DNA from: Armillaria gallica
Lineage: Eukaryota > Basidiomycota > Agaricomycetes > Agaricales > Physalacriaceae
DNA length: 64,000 nt
Assembly (NCBI GenBank): GCA_037576215.1
Contig: JBANDB010000016.1
Coordinates: 1,364,001-1,428,000 of the forward strand
Direction: 5' to 3'
Made by a program: the position numbers and the translations under genes. A model generated the notes under the pieces. That model was not told where the DNA came from and did no database searches. It saw nothing but the letters and a program-made list of their open reading frames with translations. Every line of letters starts with the position of its first letter. The first letter of the stretch is position 1. Positions 58,465 through 64,000 of this stretch are shown here, in pieces.

Positions 58465-61400
58465 AGCGTACGAGATCACGTCTACGTCTAGTTCATTTAT
58501 ATCCAGCCCTAGGCATACAAAACATCACAAGACCGGCTGAGAGGTGTTCAGGCTGATGTCGATGGATGCAGACACCTCAGCAGATCCCGCGTGATGCTTT
58601 ACAGGGAAGAAGGATCTCGCGACAGCCGGAGGCGATACACAGAAGAACTCCAAACCGGACCGCGGAAGTTGGAACCATCGAAAAGCTGCGAGATAAGATC
58701 CGCCACTAGAAAGGAACTGAAGAGCCGCCCATGCCTGACCCTATTCTTGCTAGTGCTCCAGCTGATTGTTGCTTGAATTGTTCCCCTCGGGACGCCCCGA
58801 GGCAAATGAACTTGAATTGCGGATATCGAAACCTAATGCCTGAGAGAAACACAAATCAGATCATTTTGTGTCCCCCAAAAGCTGTATGGGGAATCGACGT
58901 GTTCGTAAACGGCCAGCTTTTGGTCGACTACTTCACGAGTCAGGGTCAAGTTCAACAGTTGACTGTTCAATAACAAGACGCATCGGCTGACAAATCAGAA
59001 AATCCTAGGACTCTTTTGCAAATTACCGTTCTCGCTATGGACTACTTCAGAGCGGTACGTAAGGGCAATAGCTCTCTGCCTGCTGTACTGTAATCATATG
59101 TCTGGATAGGACTCCATAAGAACTCCCTACAAAGATCGTAAACAGCATCATGACCAGTCCGGACTTTGATCATGGAGGAGCGAAGCATACGGCGTTTGCT
59201 GATAGCGACTTCAATATCAAAGTGGATCGACACGGTAGTCGAACAGTCCGGTATGTACTCGTTTCAAGTTGACGATCCAGAAGGGCACTCATTTTCTCAA
59301 ATGGTCCTGATGGAAAATATGCAGTTGTCGGCTATTGCTTGGGCCCCGTATGTTATGGACACGCTAAATGGGTCGCTATTCTGTTCGTTTGCTGAAACCC
59401 CGAGTTATCTAAGGCGGTCCCTGATATCTTCTGCGCCTGTGGAGCTGTTGCACACCCTGCTTTTTCTCCGGGAAAGCTATTTCATCGTGTACGTCGACGA
59501 GTCTCCGAGCCCTGACCTACTACTAGTACTGTTATGATGTAGAGCTATACATCGAACCTTAGCAGAACCTCTTCTGTTATCTTGTTCCAAGGTGGACCAT
59601 ACCTTGCTCACTGAGTCATAGATATGGCAGAGGACATCCTCAAGGAGAAGCAGGCTCCTTACCAGGAGTGGAGCACGAATTTGCTCTCCGTGGAGACATG
59701 TTTACCTATATCAAAGGCGCGCAGCTTTCTCTTCCAGCGTAAGACAGGCTGACAGCCCTATAGGTACTGGAGAAATCGTAGTTACGGTTGCCCGATGACT
59801 ACTGGAAAAATTAAATTTGCTTGTCCGGATATTTTGGTCGCCCCTATCCATAGATCCTGAGGTGGGTTAAGCAGGAATGTCAAAAACTCTCGAATTTAGG
59901 GACAGATGGCAGCCATGGTCGTAAGTTTGTCTTATTCTTGGTCGGGGCAGAATGGGGGTATGCTGTAGCCGCAGTAGCCTCGGATTATTTCAAGGTACTA
60001 TCACAGAAGTCCAGAATCTTCAGGCTGTTAATCTGTCTTCTGAAAAAGTTTGAAGGTAAGAAGAGCACGTCCGTTCCACTTATACTCCCGCCAGCTTACG
60101 CGATGCTACTATAAAGTATATTGATGGCTTGGTAGCAACAGCACAGAAAACATTGACTGTTTCCTTTTTAGGGACCGCTTGCCAGTGCGACTACTACTAC
60201 TACTACTACTCAGATCTACGATCGGATTCCGAACCTTATGGTCCTCCTAGACCGTGACAATTTCTTGCGTGAACTATTTAGAAAGGAATCTCGAAAGAAG
60301 AGCGAAGACGGCAACCACCGCAGAGGCCAGTGCATTTTAGCTGGCGACAAACGGAGTCTTTGAAGATTTTGATTCAACGAGGCGTTTCTCGGGCCGACAG
60401 TAGAACGGTATGAAAAACTTTTCCCCTTATGGAACAATGGACTTAAGATATCTTCTCGTTTTACAATGCGCAAAACAAGGACGTGAAAACTGACGCTGAA
60501 ATCAAAACCTTTTAGGGTCCAGTTGTAGGCTATCAAATTTTTACTAGCCTCTGCAGTGAACCCATCATCGTTCCGACTTTCTTATCTTTAGTCGTGCCCT
60601 TGATCAAACCGTTGTCCACGGGTTCAAGCCAAATAAAAGAAGTCGTTTTGCTTGACGCGTCTTGTCCGTCGATTGGATAGGAAAACGCCGCAATGCGCAG
60701 TATCCAGTAGCCCGCCCGAACACCGAAATACACATTGAGAGACCAGGATGTTCTGCGACGCAATTGGAGGAAGATGCAACGGGAGAAGGCGAGACAATTC
60801 GAATGACAAAAAGTGACGAAGAACCCCTTGCTAGTGGCTGGCAGCCTGAATGTTGATGGGTATTGCATAGGCGTGGTAGATGCAGGTGGCTGCATCGCAG
60901 AAAATCCTTATTGCATCGTCTTGATGTTTTGAGGTACGCGTACCTTCGGTTGTACTAAAAAAGACTAATTCTGCTATCAGTGGGCCTCACGTAGAGATGA
61001 GGCAAGGAGCTGCATTGAACGGAACGGTGATGGAACGTGGTCGGCAGTCAAGAGATTCGAAAACTTGAGGAAGGTCTCGATATAGACATGAACACCGTGA
61101 CCAGGACCCCGAAAACTACGGCACCTGATGCCGGTAGTCTTCTGAGTCGTCACTCTTCCTTAACTTGGGTAGTCGCTGGCAACGCTCCTATCCTCTTTCT
61201 TATTATCTTTTCTCAGTACCCAGCCATCGGAAAGCAGAGAAAAAGAGAAGCAAAGGACAAACCGATTTTGTGCGAGCTGCAGCTCGTTCATGATTGAGTC
61301 CTGAACGCTTCCTGGCTCAGTTCTATGTGCGTGCCTTTGACCACTCTCAGTGGAGCAACATTTCCGAGGGGAGGCCCGTTGGAAGGCATAGCTAAGAAAT

Positions 61401-61944
61401 GTTTCGGTGCAAAGGAGATATATCACTGTCACCCATAGTACCATCGATGCCGCATTACAATGACGGTGAGAATTTTTCGCAACAACAAATTTACCAGACC
61501 TGCGAAAGGTAAGGAGGAATCCTGATGACGGGAGAAATTTTTTTTTTTTGGGCATAAGAATGCACGTGTTGAACAAGGGAAGAGATAAGTAGCTGGTGTG
61601 TGGTATGGTGCGTGTACCGGCACAAGCTTGTTGAACGTAACGTAACGGTCGTATGGCATGGTGAGTCAGAATTTCTTCGCAGAGGCAGTGTCAAAACGTC
61701 GGTATCTCTTCCGAACAGCCGAACAGGTGGTAGGTCAGTAGATAATTATAGCAGCGAATCCCGGTCACCACGAATCGAATTCGAAGCATGGTACTTAATG
61801 TCGTCCAATGCCGTACTAATCGCTGATTCTATCCTTGAGCTTAGCTGCCGCTGACCGGAGTACCTTCTTTCTCTCACGTAACTTCTTCATACATATGTAC
61901 AAGTTCTGTTTCATCAAGACCGGTAAGATAACCCCAGACACGAC
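58465..61944. other. About 3.5 kb without a recognised gene
   Basis: Upstream of the MFS gene and of the third DUF6534 gene. A small frame at about 58806-58973 (MNLNCGYRNLMPERNTNQII, ending VQQLTVQ), an open frame at 59166-59537, and one at 60533-60895 (minus) look partly protein-like but match nothing I know. Around 59146 another frame reads MTSPDFDHGGAKHTAFADSD followed by FSNGPDGKYAVVGYCLGP, so a multi-exon lineage-specific gene may be hidden at 58.8-59.8 kb. Confidence 0.4.
60189..60213 (+). repeat. (ACT)n trinucleotide microsatellite
   Basis: A run of about seven to eight ACT/CTA units. It is not inside a recognised coding region. Confidence 0.8.
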
Positions 61945-63408
61945 ATGCAGCCCGTCCCCGTAGGTTATCCCATAGAAAAGCTGTAAGTTATCGCCGTGGA
62001 ATCGAGGAGAAGTAGTATGTACTAAATCATCTCTTCCAAGGTCTGGTCCTCTGGTAAGTTAACAGATGCCTTTAATCTATTCAGTCCCTAACACAATAAT
62101 CTAGATCGTTGCCTACCTCTTGCACTGGGGACTCTTCGGGACTCTTACCGTGCAGTTATGTGAGTTGCTCATTCTCCAGTAGATTGTTTCTGATCCATTA
62201 TCGTTAGATCTGTACTATCTAGCATTTCCGAACGACAAAAGATTCACAAAATATCTCGTCTATGGCATCTACGCTATTGAATTTGTGCAGACGATGCTCA
62301 TTACACACGAGGCCTTCACAGAGTTCGGGTATGGCTTCGGGAATATGGAAACCCTGACTGGAATGTATTATAATTGGCTCACTGTTCCCGTCATGAGCGC
62401 TGTAGGTGCGTGCAACATCTTCTGTCCGTTTTCCGTTACTTATAACGGCAACAGTTGCTTTTGTCGGACAGGTCTTTTATGCGTACCGAATCTACGTATT
62501 ATCAAAGTCACGAGCCGTCCCTATATTCATCACCTGTGTTTGTTGCTGACATTAACTTTCTGTGACAGTCTAACTCATCTATTTACAGGTGTCCTTGAGC
62601 AGCTCTGTGGCAGCTGTAGTCACAGGTGTCTACTGTTACCAAGCAGGCGACGTCACTAAACTCAGCACTGACTGGGAGACGTCCATCGCCATCGGGGTGT
62701 GTAACTGACTAGGCGTCCTAAAAGTTGATCATATTGAGTCGTATGTAGTTTTGGTGCGGGGGCTCCGCCTTGTGTGATATCATCATCGCTGTTTGTATGG
62801 CTTTCTACGTGAGCTCTGTCTCTTTTGGTAATTATCTTCATTGATTTATAATATTTTTCAGCTTACGCGTTACGATACTGGCTTCCGTCGCACCCGAATG
62901 CTGGTCACAAAGCTAATTCGTCTCACTATTGAAACGGGATCTGTAACAGGTATTTACTCCTCACTCGTTATCTTTGCCACAAGACTAACTATCCCTATTT
63001 TTAGCTGCTGTCGCTCTGCTCAATCTTATCCTCTTTTTCGCATTCCCTCATCAAACTTTCTACGTAACAGCAGCCCTCATCATTCCCAAGCTGTATGCCA
63101 ATACCGTTTACATGGTGTTGAATTCGCGGATACAGATTATTGGTGGACGAGATGACTACAGGTCTTCTACCGATATGACCATCACAACCAGTGTCATACG
63201 TCATCTACGGGATAGAAACTCCCAAGACACAGAGCGAAATATGGAGCAAGAATCGTCGGGACCAGTGGTCACGATAACTAAAGAGGTATTGAGCGATGGT
63301 TATGAAATGGGTCAAATGAATGTCAGTCGCAATGCGGTGGTGATGTATGTGAGCTAATTTCCCTCTTAGAACAAACCACGGGACCAAGACATCGGCTATA
63401 CTGTGTAG
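61945..63408 (+). CDS. DUF6534 seven-helix membrane protein (third copy)
   Basis: Plus-strand, about eight exons. It starts MQPVPVGYPIEKL at 61945. Exons then give IVAYLLHWGLFGTLTVQL, YYLAFPNDKRFTKYLVYGIY, EFVQTMLITHEAFTEFGYGF and YYNWLTVPVMSAV. These are followed by VFYAYRIYVLSKSRAVPIFI, SSSVAAVVTGVYCYQAGDV and SALCDIIIAVCMAFY. Next come LTRYDTGFRRTRMLVTKLIR, AAVALLNLILFFAFPHQTFY and IIPKLYANTVYMVLNSRIQI. A final small exon encodes NKPRDQDIGYTV before TAG at 63406. The LCDIIIAxxMxxxL...FxRTxxLVxKLIRLTIETG block is the DUF6534 signature. It is clearly more divergent than the tandem pair at 38-42 kb. Function unknown. If the last intron is not removed, the stop is at 63357. Confidence 0.85.
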
Positions 63409-64000
63409 CGGGCGCCTCCATCATAATCATCGTCGGTCTTTCTGCGGATATCTGTACTAGTACAAATTAATACCAGAGCTTCAGTATACTAGTATTTGTA
63501 TATGCCACCAGGCACGTCTATAGTAATAAAACGATGAATTAACGATAACAGAGCATGCACCGCTACTTTATACTTTGCACGTCGCTGAAGTTGACACCGT
63601 CGTGTATAAATGAATATGATGATGATGATACACCCAATATCGTCCTGATCTTCTTCTGAATCTTGCGTTGCGCCCAATAACTGCGACAACACGAAGTCAG
63701 AAGGATCTGTAATGCAGCGGCCAGAGAAGAAGACTACCGTTTTAACAGCAAGGAACGGTTCGGGCTGAATCATATACTGAAAACTGGGGGGTTTCTTAAC
63801 ACACAACCATCTATGTTCCACCCGCAGGTTAAGACTAGGCAGTTTTATTCCTGTGCAGTAATACAGTTACTCAGCAGTTACTGTCCTTAGTATACTTGGA
63901 CTTAATCACCCCCCGAGAGCCTTATTCCAGTTACTCATACACGAATATCCATCGTGATCTGTTCGCTCAAGGTCAGAGGACGCTTGGAAGAAAGTAAAAA
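63409..64000. other. Intergenic to end of window
   Basis: A minus ORF at 63489-63821 (110 codons) contains an isoleucine run from a TGATGATGATG-type microsatellite (near 63617) and no family signature. Nothing firm was seen. Confidence 0.5.

Noticed and set aside
60533..60895. 120-codon minus ORF
   Set aside because: Text partly hydrophobic but without any domain or neighbouring exon. Equally open frames exist on plus; not enough to call a gene.

Overview
This window looks like nuclear DNA from a mushroom-forming basidiomycete (Agaricomycetes). Genes are dense and on both strands, almost all cut by introns of about 45-70 bp with GT-AG ends. The gene content is fungal: chitin deacetylase, GH28 pectinase, a QDE-1-type RNA-dependent RNA polymerase, Zn2Cys6 and C2H2 regulators, and several DUF6533/DUF6534 seven-helix membrane proteins, which are families expanded in Agaricomycetes. 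I found no transposase, reverse transcriptase, CRISPR array, rRNA or convincing tRNA.

Layout. 1-850: 3' end of a polysaccharide deacetylase. 1.2-2.8 kb: DUF6533 membrane protein (minus). 3.9-8.4 kb: RNA-dependent RNA polymerase (plus). 8.5-10.8 kb: secreted GH28 polygalacturonase (minus). 12.3-13.6 kb: two-finger C2H2 regulator (plus). 14.3-17.6 kb: Zn2Cys6 regulator (minus). 17.8-18.4 kb: LTO1 (plus). 19.7-20.4 kb: histone H3 (minus). 20.4-29.4 kb is gene-poor and holds only unrecognised candidates. 29.4-31.2 kb: second C2H2 regulator, a paralog of the first. 31.8-32.4 kb: centrin (minus). 34.2-34.9 kb: cytochrome c oxidase subunit IV. 37.2-37.8 kb: EthD-like protein. 38.3-41.9 kb: tandem DUF6534 pair (minus). 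43.5-44.1 kb: decayed SEN1-type helicase tail. 44.3-45.5 kb: intronless clan-CD (caspase-like) protein (minus). 45.9-51.6 kb: condensin SMC4 (minus). 51.9-53.7 kb: choline/ethanolamine phosphotransferase (minus). 53.9-55.2 kb: short-chain dehydrogenase (minus). 55.5-58.5 kb: Dal5/allantoate-type MFS transporter (minus). 61.9-63.4 kb: a third DUF6534 protein (plus).

Most of the window is a mix of housekeeping genes (H3, LTO1, centrin, COX IV, SMC4, CDP-alcohol phosphotransferase) and accessory genes (CAZymes, membrane proteins, SDR plus MFS). No single operon-like system is evident. The most unusual observations are two catalytic-site micro-exons: 12 nt carrying most of the DFDGD motif of the RdRP, and 5 nt carrying the catalytic Asp of GH28. 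A single-exon clan-CD protein with His-Gly and Ala-Cys signatures is also notable, as is a pair of C2H2 regulators sharing a novel conserved basic motif and intron position. All coordinates for spliced genes give the outer limits. Splice sites were placed by eye from reading frame, GT/AG signals and recalled family patterns, not by alignment.
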